Source of the DNA: Streptohalobacillus salinus
GTDB lineage: Bacteria; Bacillota; Bacilli; Bacillales; Amphibacillaceae
Reading direction: 5' to 3'
Length of the DNA stretch: 64,000 bases
NCBI RefSeq assembly: GCF_003201605.1
Contig: NZ_QJJR01000003.1
Span: forward strand, 243,689 to 307,688
The translations under genes and the position numbers were made by a program. Under the pieces are notes generated by a model. That model did no database searches. It was not told where the DNA came from and worked only from the letters and a program-made list of their open reading frames with translations. Positions 10,067-19,472 of the stretch are shown here, piece by piece (within the stretch, counting starts at the first letter, position 1; the number at the start of each line of letters is the position of its first letter).

Positions 10067-11158
10067 CTAGCTATTTTTTTGATCAAATTCTTTAATAAAG
10101 TCAACCAGTGCTTGTACACCTTCAACTGGCATTGCGTTATAAATACTTGCACGCATACCGCCGACAGAACGGTGACCTTTTAAGGTAACTAGCCCGCGCG
10201 CTTCTGCTTCCTTTAAGAATTTCTTCTCAAGTTCTTCGTCGCCCGTTTTAGATAAGAAAGGAACGTTCATCCAAGAACGATCACGGTCCTTGATTGATGC
10301 TTCAAACAAAATTGAATGATCAATGGTTTCATATAGAAGATTTGCCTTATCTTCATTAATTTTCGCCATATTTTCTAAACCACCAATATCTTCTTTCAAC
10401 CAATCGAACACTAATTTCGCCATATAAATTGAGAAGGTTGGTGGCGTGTTGTAAATCCCTTTCGCCTTCTGGTGTACCGCATAATCTAACATAGACGGTA
10501 CAGAGCTATCCGCTTGTCCAATTAAATCTTTACGAATAATAACAACTGTCATTCCCGCTGGTCCGATATTTTTTTGCGCCCCAGCGTAAATCAAACCATA
10601 ATTCGTTACATCAATTTGTTCAGATAAAATATTTGAAGACATATCCGCTACAATCGGAATGTCACCTGTGTCTGGTAAGTCATAGAAGGCCGTACCTTCG
10701 ATTGTATTATTTGTTGTAATATGCACGTAATCCGCTTCAGGGTCAATCATGTCCCGTGTAACTTTAGGAATATGAGATAAATCTGCGCCATGCGAATTGG
10801 CAATCACACGCGGTGTACCGAATTTTTTAGCTTCTTCATATGCTTTTTGAGCCCATGAGCCGGTAACCACATAATCTGCTTTTTTATTGTTCACCATTAA
10901 GTTCATAGGTACCATCGCGAATTGCGTCGATGCCCCACCTTGTAAAAACATCACGGAATAATCATCCGGAATATTCATTAATTCGCGTAATGTTTTCTCT
11001 GCGTCTTGAATAATATCCATAAATAATTTGCCTCGGTGACTCAATTCCATGACTGACATGCCAGAGCCTTTGTAATTAGATAGCTCCGCTTCTGCTTTTT
11101 TTAGTACACTTTTCGGTAATGTCGATGGTCCTGCTGAAAAGTTATAAACTGGATTCAT
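10067..11158 (-). CDS. serC: Phosphoserine aminotransferase
   Basis: PLP enzyme converting 3-phosphohydroxypyruvate and glutamate to O-phosphoserine in serine synthesis. It starts MNPVYNFSAGPSTLP as the family does. The PLP lysine is in AGAQKNIGPAG, and C-terminal RSVGGMRASIYNAMP is conserved. ATG at 11158 gives 363 residues, the usual length, with AAGGTGTGG upstream. The frame runs back 13 more codons to 11197, but that ATG has no good ribosome site and lies past the expected product start. serA is not nearby, so the gene is transcribed alone from a promoter at 11285-11313 with a structured leader. Confidence 0.96.
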   Translation of the reverse strand: MNPVYNFSAGPSTLPKSVLKKAEAELSNYKGSGMSVMELSHRGKLFMDIIQDAEKTLRELMNIPDDYSVMFLQGGASTQFAMVPMNLMVNNKKADYVVTGSWAQKAYEEAKKFGTPRVIANSHGADLSHIPKVTRDMIDPEADYVHITTNNTIEGTAFYDLPDTGDIPIVADMSSNILSEQIDVTNYGLIYAGAQKNIGPAGMTVVIIRKDLIGQADSSVPSMLDYAVHQKAKGIYNTPPTFSIYMAKLVFDWLKEDIGGLENMAKINEDKANLLYETIDHSILFEASIKDRDRSWMNVPFLSKTGDEELEKKFLKEAEARGLVTLKGHRSVGGMRASIYNAMPVEGVQALVDFIKEFDQKNS

Positions 11159-11210
11159 AATTTTAACCACACCTTGTTTTTTATTTTTTTCTGCCATCTT
11201 TACTTTATAT

Positions 11211-11232
11211 AAAATAAGGCACCCCTTATTTT
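11211..11232. promoter_or_regulatory. Perfect 9-bp inverted repeat in the serC leader
   Basis: AAAATAAGG-cacc-CCTTATTTT lies between the serC promoter and its start codon. A second small stem (GAGT/ACTC) lies just after the -10. It could be an operator or an RNA hairpin. It is not a T-box, since no T-box core is visible. Confidence 0.45.
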
Positions 11233-11284
11233 AAACCTGTGTTAAAAAACATCTGTTTCAGTTTTTTGTGAGTCTACTCGACTC

Positions 11285-11313
11285 ATTTTACCAAACATGA
11301 CGGGGTATATCAA
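11285..11313 (-). promoter_or_regulatory. Sigma-A promoter of serC
   Basis: TTGATA, exactly 17 bases, TAAAAT on the minus strand, leaving a leader of about 120 bases before ATG at 11158. Confidence 0.75.
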
Positions 11314-11438
11314 GGGAGTTTTCTCAAAATTTGTACTATTCGCACCTTTGTGTGCTTTTGCACATACCTTTATTATGATAGGATAGATAAGAGAAAAATG
11401 CAAAAAACATTACACGATGAAAGAAGGAATAGATAGTT

Positions 11439-12161
11439 ATGCTGACCGTTATTTTTGATGTGGACGATACATTGTATGACCAATTAGAGCCATTTAATAA
11501 AGCCATATGCGAGGTGATTAACCCGAACTTCACAGATGAGGAGATCTACACGCTTTATTTATGGAGTAGAAAGTTTAGTGATGACGTCTTCGAACAGGAG
11601 CAAGCCGGAGAAATCACAACTGAAGCCTTGCACATTTATCGCATTACTGAGGCGTGTAAAAAAGTTGAAATTGATTTGTCAGTCCAACAAGCGCTTAAAT
11701 TTCAAGCTGCCTATTTAAATTATCAACAACGTATCACATTAATTGATGAGGTACGTCTCGCTTTGGAAACACTAACTAAGCATGGCATCCCATTAGCTAT
11801 CTTGACGAATGGCAACGCTCAACATCAAGAAATGAAGATTAACCAACTGGGTGTTGATGCTTACATCCCAAGAGAGCATCACTATATTTCAGGTGCACTA
11901 GGCATGCAGAAACCGGATCGAGCGATTTTTGACTATATCGAAAAGGATATGAAGCTTAACCCTAGTGAAACATGGTACGTTGGTGATGCTTTTATTAATG
12001 ATGTTGTCGGTGCGACGCGCGCTCATTGGAACGTCATCTGGTTCAATCATCGCATGCGTGAGCCTGAACGGATCGATGTTGCTGCGACAAAAACTGTCCA
12101 TACAAAACAAGCCTTACTCGAAAGCATTCAATCCCTCATCCTTGAACAAACCACCACTTAA
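11439..12161 (+). CDS. HAD-superfamily hydrolase (subfamily IA phosphatase)
   Basis: Probable small-molecule phosphatase. Motif I is FDVDDTLYD at residues 6-14 with the nucleophile and acid Asp pair. A helical cap domain follows, then motif II ILTNGNA, the lysine motif GMQKPDRAIFDYI, and motif IV YVGDAFINDVVGA. At 240 residues it is typical of class I HADs such as the phosphoglycolate phosphatase and YjjG-like groups. AGAAGGAA lies 10 bases before ATG. It is single, between serC (divergent) and the symporter (convergent). Substrate unknown. Confidence 0.88.
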   Translation: MLTVIFDVDDTLYDQLEPFNKAICEVINPNFTDEEIYTLYLWSRKFSDDVFEQEQAGEITTEALHIYRITEACKKVEIDLSVQQALKFQAAYLNYQQRITLIDEVRLALETLTKHGIPLAILTNGNAQHQEMKINQLGVDAYIPREHHYISGALGMQKPDRAIFDYIEKDMKLNPSETWYVGDAFINDVVGATRAHWNVIWFNHRMREPERIDVAATKTVHTKQALLESIQSLILEQTTT

Positions 12162-12225
12162 CGCTCCTACGAGCTGTTTGAAGTGAGCGTTTTCTCGTCT
12201 ATATTTAAACAAAGAATGACCGCTT

Positions 12226-12268
12226 AAAGGTAACGAAGACATGCTTAATTTCTTCGTTACCTTTTTTC
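12226..12268. terminator. Terminator between HAD gene and symporter gene
   Basis: AAAGGTAACGAAGA pairs with TCTTCGTTACCTTT, with a T run on the plus strand and an A run on the other side, and works for both convergent genes. A weaker AACGCTC/GAGCGTT stem lies just upstream (about 12160-12192). Confidence 0.85.
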
Positions 12269-12269
12269 T

Positions 12270-13673
12270 TTATTTCTTACCAAAATAAAATAAGCCAGTT
12301 AGAAGAAAGACTGCGAACAAAAGGATTGACACAACCAACATCGGTACCGCGCCAAACTGGTTAATCAACGGCAAGGACGCTGCAGTAAATAAACCCCCGC
12401 CGACCAGCGGTTCAAAGAGTAATTGTTTGTAACCGAACCCCTCTATCGCTGGTGACTGCTGTTTAGGATCTGCGATTTTAATCAACAAGAGCCCCGTCGC
12501 TGTCATACCCATCGCTTGGCCTAAATCACCAATCCCCCGTTCAAACCAAAAATGTGGAATCATGCGCGGAGCAATCACTAAGAAGGCAAAAACGTTCCAA
12601 ATAATTGCGGTTAGTGCTAAAGCGAGAAAGGGTAAGAAATAGGCACCGATAACTGTCAGTTCAATCGTTGCCAGTGCTGCAACGATTAAAACATCTAAAC
12701 TAAAACCCGAAATACGATTGATCAAACGCCGATCAATATATTCATCACGATTCATCTTCGTTAATACTACTTGAACGACCATTCCACCCATCATCGCCAG
12801 CGGAAATAACGGCACAAATTCAAACAAATGAATATCGTACCAGACGCCCCACGTATTCGCCTCTAGGCGAATCAACAGTTGTTGAAAGAAGTAGCCTATC
12901 AAAATGGAAACCCCGACAATCGCAAAGTGATAAGCGAGCGGTTCGAGCGAATCAGAGTGCCTCACTTTCTTCTGTTCACGGGTATCAAAATTTGACAATG
13001 CCTCTTTTTCATCATCTGTTAAAGCTATCGCTTCATCTATAAACTTCAAATGCCCTTTTCGCTGTCCCCAATTGATTAACGCAATACCAATCAATACACC
13101 GGACACAATTCCTATTGTAGCAAGACCTAACGCCAAATCTCGCCCTTCGCTAAATCCAAGTGCGTCAAATGTGTCGGATAAACCGGCTGCCGTACCATGC
13201 CCACCGACAAAACTAATCTCGATTAACCCTCCCGCTAACGGACTCAACCCGAACAATGGCGTTAAAATAAAGATGCTTAATAACAGTCCTAACACGTACT
13301 GACCAAACGAAACCGTTTGTCCCATCATCACCTGTGGACCAGCGATAAGCCAAATTTTCTTTAACCCCGGGACAACTTTACCGAGAAAGAGACTGGCAAA
13401 AATAACATTGATAAACAAGCCAGGGAGCGTTGACCATACCTCAACAATCTCAGATGTAAGTACGCCCTCACGTAAGAATGTTTCTTCTCCTAGCGTCAGA
13501 CGTAGCATTCTTCCTAACCCTTCTGGACCTACTAAAAGCGCAATAAAGCCAGCAATAATCGAACTAGGCAAAAATAAATCCCGTAATCGCTTTATTTTCA
13601 GGCGTAAAATGCGACCAATGATTAAAAAGAAACCTAACACAATGAAACTAAAACCAATCATTTCTGGCGACAC
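12270..13673 (-). CDS. Sodium:glutamate symporter-like membrane protein (GltS family)
   Basis: Integral membrane transporter predicted to import glutamate or a related anion with sodium. About ten or more hydrophobic segments are spread over 467 residues, in two repeats around a cytoplasmic loop rich in charged residues near residues 205-235. Family-like GG-containing re-entrant segments are visible (SFVGGHGTAAGLS and DLGQAMGMTATGLL). A GTG at 13682 overlaps the ribosome site. AGAGG is spaced 8 bases from GTG at 13673, which I prefer, and ATG at 13661 is also possible. It stands alone. Glutamate specificity is by family resemblance only. Confidence 0.78.
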   Translation of the reverse strand: MSPEMIGFSFIVLGFFLIIGRILRLKIKRLRDLFLPSSIIAGFIALLVGPEGLGRMLRLTLGEETFLREGVLTSEIVEVWSTLPGLFINVIFASLFLGKVVPGLKKIWLIAGPQVMMGQTVSFGQYVLGLLLSIFILTPLFGLSPLAGGLIEISFVGGHGTAAGLSDTFDALGFSEGRDLALGLATIGIVSGVLIGIALINWGQRKGHLKFIDEAIALTDDEKEALSNFDTREQKKVRHSDSLEPLAYHFAIVGVSILIGYFFQQLLIRLEANTWGVWYDIHLFEFVPLFPLAMMGGMVVQVVLTKMNRDEYIDRRLINRISGFSLDVLIVAALATIELTVIGAYFLPFLALALTAIIWNVFAFLVIAPRMIPHFWFERGIGDLGQAMGMTATGLLLIKIADPKQQSPAIEGFGYKQLLFEPLVGGGLFTAASLPLINQFGAVPMLVVSILLFAVFLLTGLFYFGKK

Positions 13674-13738
13674 AGCGCTCACCTCTATTCTTACCTTTTA
13701 AAAAAATATACCACGAACCTTACCTAGGTAAACACAGC

Positions 13739-14257
13739 TCAATCACTATCGAGTAGACTCAGCTGTACTAAACTGACATACTCGCCATTGAATAGACGCG
13801 CATCCCTAAGACAGCCTTCTTCGACAAAACCAGCTTGTCGGTAGAGGCTCAGCGCACGCGTATTGGTCGATAAAACGTACAGAGCCAAACGATGATAGCC
13901 CCAATCGCGCAAGACTAAGCGTTTCACCTCTGCTAATAATGCCGCACCGTAGCCTTTTCCCTGCTCAGGCTCGTGAATATAAACACGGTTAAGAAATACT
14001 GATTTATTGACGGCATCTATTTCTGCCAATTGAAAATGACCAACTGCTTCTCCCGTTTTCTCCGCTTTAACGATGTAATGATTTACGGGTAACCTTTTGG
14101 ACTTCCCCTCGTTAAGATAAGCAAGCACTTGTTGCCGCGTTACCGGCGGTGTAAATGTTGTCCCTGCCCAGTTGAACAATTGCTCGCGTGACTGTTCTTT
14201 TAAAAAAGCAAGTAGTGTATCGATATCCGCTTCCGTAAAACGTTCAATAATAAGCAT
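13739..14257 (-). CDS. GNAT-family N-acetyltransferase
   Basis: Acetyl-CoA-dependent acyltransferase of unknown substrate, with a RimJ/RimL-like layout. The acetyl-CoA loop is visible as EQGKGYGAALLAEV near residue 110. C-terminal strand and helix elements LALYVLSTNTRALSLYRQAG match the GNAT motif B region. AAGGGG is 9 bases before ATG at 14257. An ATG at 14266 abuts the ribosome site and is less likely. 172 residues. Confidence 0.85.
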   Translation of the reverse strand: MLIIERFTEADIDTLLAFLKEQSREQLFNWAGTTFTPPVTRQQVLAYLNEGKSKRLPVNHYIVKAEKTGEAVGHFQLAEIDAVNKSVFLNRVYIHEPEQGKGYGAALLAEVKRLVLRDWGYHRLALYVLSTNTRALSLYRQAGFVEEGCLRDARLFNGEYVSLVQLSLLDSD

Positions 14258-14311
14258 TTCATTCATCCCCTTGTTGTTTTTCTATAGTTTAGCATATCCC
14301 CGCCTTTCTTC

Positions 14312-14356
14312 ACGACAAACAAACACCTAGCCTGCGTGGCTAAATGTTTGTTTTAG
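14312..14356 (-). terminator. Terminator after the beta-mannosidase gene
   Basis: AAACAAACA pairs with TGTTTGTTT, enclosing an inner AGCC/GGCT stem. It lies between the mannosidase stop and the GNAT promoter region. Confidence 0.65.
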
Positions 14357-14360
14357 TGCA

Positions 14361-16859
14361 CTATTCGATCATCTCAGCCATTTGTTTAATCGTTATCGTC
14401 GGGTTTGACGAAGGATCGTCCGCATGGAACGTAATCATCTTCTCTTCATTGGGTAGCAAATCAAAAAAGTTGTCCGAGAAGTGCCCTGCGACATCTGTCA
14501 TTAAGTACAAAGCACGCTGATAAACATTCGATTTAATAAAGAAGTGTCCCTCTGACGATTGTTTAAGTGTGACCTCACCTTGTTTGATCGCGAGGTCTTT
14601 TGTTCGAGTAAATAAATGGCGCTGTTCAGCAAGGGTCTCTGTGTTACTTTTAAGTGTCAGTGCTAATACATGTCGCTCGGGGTCGAGCTTGCTTAAAAGA
14701 TCCGCCCGTTTTAGCTTTATTAAAGATGTGCTTGACTGTGGCAAAAGGTTGACGTCTTCACTTTTTCCCACGACCACTTCACCTGAAAATGACATAAGTT
14801 GATACGTTAGATTCGCATGGACGGTTTTTTGTCGATCATTGATGCCATGAACCTCAATGGTTCCGTCCGCTTCATGCGCGGTAAGTAAAAGCTCTTGATA
14901 ACTCCGCTTCACTTGATAATGAAGTGCTTTATAACGTCCGTAATAGTCCACACTTGACCACGAGGCCACAGGCCAACAATCATTGATTTGCCAATACAAG
15001 GTTCCCATACAATACGGCATCCGTTCACGGTGCGCTTCAATTGCCATTTTCATTGCATCAGCCTGAAGGACTTGACTTAAATATAAAAAACTCGGAAAAT
15101 CCTTTGGTTTCGGTAAATACATCGACAGATAGGTTTCAATCAAATGGTTGCCATCTCCATTTTTCTGATGGTGCAGCATATAGTCACTGTCAATTTGGTA
15201 ATCTTTTTCTGTTAAGAATTGATCGACCGTCGCTTTTTCTGGAAACGATTGAAAACCATACTCACTCATAAAACGACCAACATGGTCACGATAGGCTTCA
15301 AAAGGCTGTTTGCCATGCCACACGTCCCAGTAATGTACATCTCCCGCCCCCGTTGCTTTAAGAGCGTGTTGTGCTTCATTATTCGTCACTTCACGCATCG
15401 GTGAGGAAGGCCAGTAAGGTTCGCGCGGGACCAGTTCAGCTGTTTTTTCTTTTAGGATGCCATGAAAAATCGTAAGGTAGTCGTTCCATATTTGTTCACG
15501 TTGTCCCGCTGTGAAGGCTTGTTTCCACCCCCACCCTCCATTTTCATCATAATGTGCCCAAGCACTATCTATTTCATTATTCCCACACCATAAAACAATC
15601 GACGGGTGGTGCCGCAGCCTCTTTAACTGATCTTCTGCTTCAGATGCAACATTATTCAAAAAGGCATCATCGCCGGGGTACATGCTGCAAGCAAACATAA
15701 AATCTTGCCAGACCATGATACCGGCCGCGTCACATAAATCGTAAAAAATGTCCGCTTCATAGACACCTCCACCCCACACGCGTAACATATTCATATTTGC
15801 AAACAAGGCATCCTTAATTTCCTTTCGGTATTTATCATCTGTCACTTCGTTGATAAAGCTATCGTTAGGGATGTGATTCGCACCTTTAATAAAAACAGGT
15901 AAATCATTTAGCTCAATGTAAAAGCTTTTCCCAAATGAATCCGGTGTTTGTATAAGTTTCACCTTACGCAGGCCAATTTTCTTCGTGACATGGTCCAACA
16001 TGCGATCATTTTCTTCTAGGTAAAAATCAAAGGCATAACGATGCGGGTCCCCTAAGTCATGCGAATACCAGCGCTTCGGTTGATTGATTGTGACAGCTAG
16101 CGCCACCCGGTGCTTACCCACTGGTAAAGAAACGGTTTTTGTTGCTTCAATACCTTCTGTTTTAACTGTAAATTTGTACTGGCCAGCCACACGAATATCT
16201 GCTTCGAACTGGGCTGATACAACAGCTTCACTTGCCTCAACCTTGCGCTGATCAACAGCTACATCGGTAAGACGTGCATCATTAAAGATAAGTAACTCAA
16301 CCGGTTGATAAATACCAGAAGTGACAAAACGCGGTCCCCAGTCCCATCCATAGTGATAAGGGGCTTTCCGCGCAAATACACTTAGCTTTTTATCGCCGAT
16401 TTCCCCCATCTCCGAATCGTCATTCGCTGCTGGCAATTGATAGCCAAGTGCAGTTAGTTTCGGTAAATCTTCTTTAATTGGTGAGCGAAATTCAAGACAC
16501 AAATGATTATTCCCCGTTTTTGCTAAAGCATTGATGTCAACGGTATACGTTCTAAACATATTGTCAGTTTCAAGTAATAACTGATTGTTCAAATAGATAG
16601 TCGTGTAAGTATCAAGACCATGGAAAACCAATTGACACTGACTCCTTAATTGTTGATTAGTTAATTGAAATTGCGTTTCATACTGCCAATCTTTCTTGTC
16701 TATCCACTGTAAGTCACGTTCGTTGTCACCATAGAATGGATCTTTAATCTTTCCTTGTTTATATAAGTCCGTCTGAACAGAACCAGGTACGTCTGCTGCT
16801 AACCACGTTTCTGATTCTTTATCCTTAAACAACCAATCTTGCAATATTTCTCGTATCAT
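14361..16859 (-). CDS. Beta-mannosidase (GH2)
   Basis: Releases mannose from the non-reducing end of beta-mannosides. No signal peptide is visible, so it acts inside the cell on imported oligosaccharides. The start (DWLFKDKESETWLAADVPGSV) is characteristic of beta-mannosidases. The jelly-roll and Ig domains lead into a TIM barrel with acid/base Glu in LWCGNNEID (about residue 424) and nucleophile Glu in FMSEYGFQSFPE (about 532). 832 residues fits the family. AAAAGGGG precedes ATG. Divergent from the alpha-galactosidase across a 245-base control region with an operator of the mannan type, so the two are likely co-regulated for galactomannan use. Confidence 0.95.
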   Translation of the reverse strand: MIREILQDWLFKDKESETWLAADVPGSVQTDLYKQGKIKDPFYGDNERDLQWIDKKDWQYETQFQLTNQQLRSQCQLVFHGLDTYTTIYLNNQLLLETDNMFRTYTVDINALAKTGNNHLCLEFRSPIKEDLPKLTALGYQLPAANDDSEMGEIGDKKLSVFARKAPYHYGWDWGPRFVTSGIYQPVELLIFNDARLTDVAVDQRKVEASEAVVSAQFEADIRVAGQYKFTVKTEGIEATKTVSLPVGKHRVALAVTINQPKRWYSHDLGDPHRYAFDFYLEENDRMLDHVTKKIGLRKVKLIQTPDSFGKSFYIELNDLPVFIKGANHIPNDSFINEVTDDKYRKEIKDALFANMNMLRVWGGGVYEADIFYDLCDAAGIMVWQDFMFACSMYPGDDAFLNNVASEAEDQLKRLRHHPSIVLWCGNNEIDSAWAHYDENGGWGWKQAFTAGQREQIWNDYLTIFHGILKEKTAELVPREPYWPSSPMREVTNNEAQHALKATGAGDVHYWDVWHGKQPFEAYRDHVGRFMSEYGFQSFPEKATVDQFLTEKDYQIDSDYMLHHQKNGDGNHLIETYLSMYLPKPKDFPSFLYLSQVLQADAMKMAIEAHRERMPYCMGTLYWQINDCWPVASWSSVDYYGRYKALHYQVKRSYQELLLTAHEADGTIEVHGINDRQKTVHANLTYQLMSFSGEVVVGKSEDVNLLPQSSTSLIKLKRADLLSKLDPERHVLALTLKSNTETLAEQRHLFTRTKDLAIKQGEVTLKQSSEGHFFIKSNVYQRALYLMTDVAGHFSDNFFDLLPNEEKMITFHADDPSSNPTITIKQMAEMIE

Positions 16860-17104
16860 TTCAGTTAACCCCTTTTCTATTTTTCTTAGTTAGTTAATTA
16901 AACAAAGATAATATTTGGTATCACACGCTGATTAATCATGCTGATTCACAAGCGATTTATTCGCTCACTTTTCTAGTAAAATAACGACAACTTCTGACGT
17001 TTAATAACATTTCAGCTATATCTATAGCGTTTTCATTCAAACTATGATAAAATCCAATTAATAATAGCTTATCGATAACTTAATTAACTTTATGAGGTGA
17101 TTAT
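16860..17104. promoter_or_regulatory. Divergent control region of beta-mannosidase and alpha-galactosidase
   Basis: Contains an AACTTAATTAA operator-like element at 17075-17085 inside the 20-base block 17071-17090 that recurs before the epimerase gene, and a partial copy, AGTTAATTAAAC, at 16892-16903. A cre-like TGAAAACGCTATAG is on the minus strand near 17026-17039, and TATGAT at 17043 is a possible -10 for the galactosidase. Confidence 0.6.
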
Positions 17105-19336
17105 ATGACAATCAACATCAATGATGCAAGTCTTTCTTTCCATTTATCCAATAACTATGTCAGCTATATCTTCCGTGTGTTAGAGAAAAGTGCTCAACTC
17201 GAGCATTTATATTACGGGAAAAAGGTGACCGCTAGAGACGATGTTAGCCATCTCATCGAACGAGAAATCCGTCCGTCTTGTAACCGCTTCGAAGGTGATC
17301 ACACCTCAAGCTTTGAACACATTAAGCAAGAATATCCTAGTTTCGGCACCACCGATTTTCGTTACCCTGCCTATTCGATTAAACAAGCAAATGGTTCCCA
17401 CGTAACCAACTTTCGTTACATTGGCTATGAAGTAAATCCAGGAAAGCCCGCTTTGGACGGGTTACCACATACTTACACTGAAACAGCGGCAGAAGCTGAA
17501 ACGTTAGTCATTTATCTTCACGATGACACCATTGATATAGAGCTTGCGTTATCCTATACAATTTATCGCGATCGTCCTGTGATTACGCGTCATGTGACGT
17601 TTACAAATCGCTCCGCATCACCAGTTCACCTTGATACAGCGCTGAGCGCCAGTATCGATTTACCTGATGATGATTACCAGCTCTTGCAATTAAATGGTGC
17701 TTGGGCGCGAGAAGCGCATGTTGACATGAACCCTTTAAGAAAAGGCATTCAGGCAATTTCAAGTACGCGTGGTGCGAGCAGCCACGTCCATAACCCGTTT
17801 ATCGCTTTGAAGCGTCCTCACACGACCGAACAAAGTGGAGAGGTTTTCGGGTTTAGCCTCGTTTATAGTGGGAATTTCCTTGCCCAAGTTGAGGTCGATA
17901 CCTACGATGTCGCTCGCGTCACCATGGGGATCAATCCATTTCAATTTAGCTGGAAATTAAAACCCGATGCATCTTTTACGACACCTGAGGTTGTTATGGT
18001 CTATACGGATGAAGGGTTATCTAAAATGAGTCAAACGTATCACGATTTATACCGTGAGCGTTTAGCTCGGGGCTATTGGCGTGACAGAACGCGGCCGATA
18101 CTGATTAATAACTGGGAAGCGACTTATTTTGATTTTAATGAAGCTAAAATCCTCTCAATTGCAGAAGAAGCAAAAGATCTTGGCATTGAACTTTTTGTTC
18201 TTGATGATGGTTGGTTTGGGGAACGGCATGACGATAGTAGTTCTCTCGGTGATTGGTTTGAAAACAAGGACAAATTACCAAACGGCATTAAAGGTCTCTC
18301 AGAAAAAATCACTGCCCTTGGCTTGCAGTTCGGGTTATGGTTTGAACCAGAAATGGTTTCTAAACAGACGCAACTATTTAACGAACACCCCGACTGGATT
18401 ATCGCAACACCCGATCGTGAACCTTCACATGGCAGAAATCAGTTTGTTCTTGATTTTTCCCAACCCGAAGTGGTTGAGCATGTATTCATGCTGATGGACG
18501 ACGTGTTAAAAGACAGTCAAATAAGTTACATTAAATGGGACATGAACCGCTACATTACTGAAGCTTTTTCACAAAAACTTGCCCACGATGAACAAGGAGA
18601 AGTCTATCACCGCTATATCCTGGGTGTATATGCGCTCTATGAACGATTAATCGCGAAATATCCGGAAATTCTATTTGAATCTTGTGCTGGTGGTGGGGCT
18701 CGATTTGACCCTGGCATGTTGTATTACGCACCGCAAACATGGACCAGCGATAACACAGACGCTGTCGAGCGCTTAAAGATTCAATACGGCACATCAATGT
18801 GCTACCCACTCTCTAGTATCGGTAGCCATATTTCAGCCATCCCTAACCATCAAGTTGGTCGAAATACATCACTCAATACACGTGCAGACGTTGCCTACTT
18901 TGGAACGTTCGGTTATGAACTTGATGTGACTACAATCAATCACGAAGATAAACAGACGATCAAAGCTCAAACCAGCTTCTTCAAGACCTATCGGTCGTTA
19001 ATCCGTACCGGAACGTTTCATCGTTTATTAAGTCCTTTCGAAGGCAATGAGACTGCCTGGATGGTCACAAACAAAGAGAAGAACCAAGCCATTGTTGGCT
19101 ATTATAAAACGCTCCAACGTCCAAACGATAGTTACAAACGTTTGAAGTTGACTGGTCTTGACCCTGATATGCGTTACCATATCGCCCCACTTAATAAACA
19201 TTATTACGGCGATGAACTGATGCAAATCGGTATCATTTTAGCAGAAGACTTCACCGGTCGCGCTCATGAATTTTGGGGGCGCGAGCAGCCTGGCGATTAT
19301 CAATCACGACTCTTTGTCATAACAGAAGATGCTTAA
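17105..19336 (+). CDS. Alpha-galactosidase (GH36)
   Basis: Hydrolyses alpha-1,6-galactose side groups from galactomannan oligosaccharides, raffinose or melibiose. It has an N-terminal beta-supersandwich domain (about 1-310), then a TIM barrel with LFVLDDGWFG, nucleophile Asp in YIKWDMNR (about residue 479) and acid/base Asp in SDNTDA (about 550). SCAGGGARFD before it binds substrate. 743 residues matches bacterial tetrameric GH36 enzymes (about 730). There is no signal peptide, so it is cytoplasmic. GAGGTG lies before ATG. Position and shared operator tie it to mannan utilisation, although a raffinose role cannot be excluded. Confidence 0.95.
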   Translation: MTININDASLSFHLSNNYVSYIFRVLEKSAQLEHLYYGKKVTARDDVSHLIEREIRPSCNRFEGDHTSSFEHIKQEYPSFGTTDFRYPAYSIKQANGSHVTNFRYIGYEVNPGKPALDGLPHTYTETAAEAETLVIYLHDDTIDIELALSYTIYRDRPVITRHVTFTNRSASPVHLDTALSASIDLPDDDYQLLQLNGAWAREAHVDMNPLRKGIQAISSTRGASSHVHNPFIALKRPHTTEQSGEVFGFSLVYSGNFLAQVEVDTYDVARVTMGINPFQFSWKLKPDASFTTPEVVMVYTDEGLSKMSQTYHDLYRERLARGYWRDRTRPILINNWEATYFDFNEAKILSIAEEAKDLGIELFVLDDGWFGERHDDSSSLGDWFENKDKLPNGIKGLSEKITALGLQFGLWFEPEMVSKQTQLFNEHPDWIIATPDREPSHGRNQFVLDFSQPEVVEHVFMLMDDVLKDSQISYIKWDMNRYITEAFSQKLAHDEQGEVYHRYILGVYALYERLIAKYPEILFESCAGGGARFDPGMLYYAPQTWTSDNTDAVERLKIQYGTSMCYPLSSIGSHISAIPNHQVGRNTSLNTRADVAYFGTFGYELDVTTINHEDKQTIKAQTSFFKTYRSLIRTGTFHRLLSPFEGNETAWMVTNKEKNQAIVGYYKTLQRPNDSYKRLKLTGLDPDMRYHIAPLNKHYYGDELMQIGIILAEDFTGRAHEFWGREQPGDYQSRLFVITEDA

Positions 19337-19400
19337 CCCCCTTTTATTTGGTTTATATATGCCGGTCTAACTCCTCCGGCAACCCCCTTAAAACATGTGT

Positions 19401-19441
19401 AAACAAACAGGTCATGCCAATCGGGCATGACCTGTTTGTTT
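19401..19441. terminator. Very strong bidirectional terminator
   Basis: AACAAACAGGTCATGCC pairs with GGCATGACCTGTTTGTT around a 5-base loop, between the converging galactosidase and esterase genes. Confidence 0.9.
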
Positions 19442-19472
19442 GTGCGCAGTTATTAAAAGATGGTTAGAGATG

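Noticed and set aside
11159..11197. Thirteen-codon N-terminal extension of serC
   Set aside because: ATG at 11197 has no ribosome site, and family proteins begin at the MNPVYNFSAGP position, where AAGGTGTGG is well placed.
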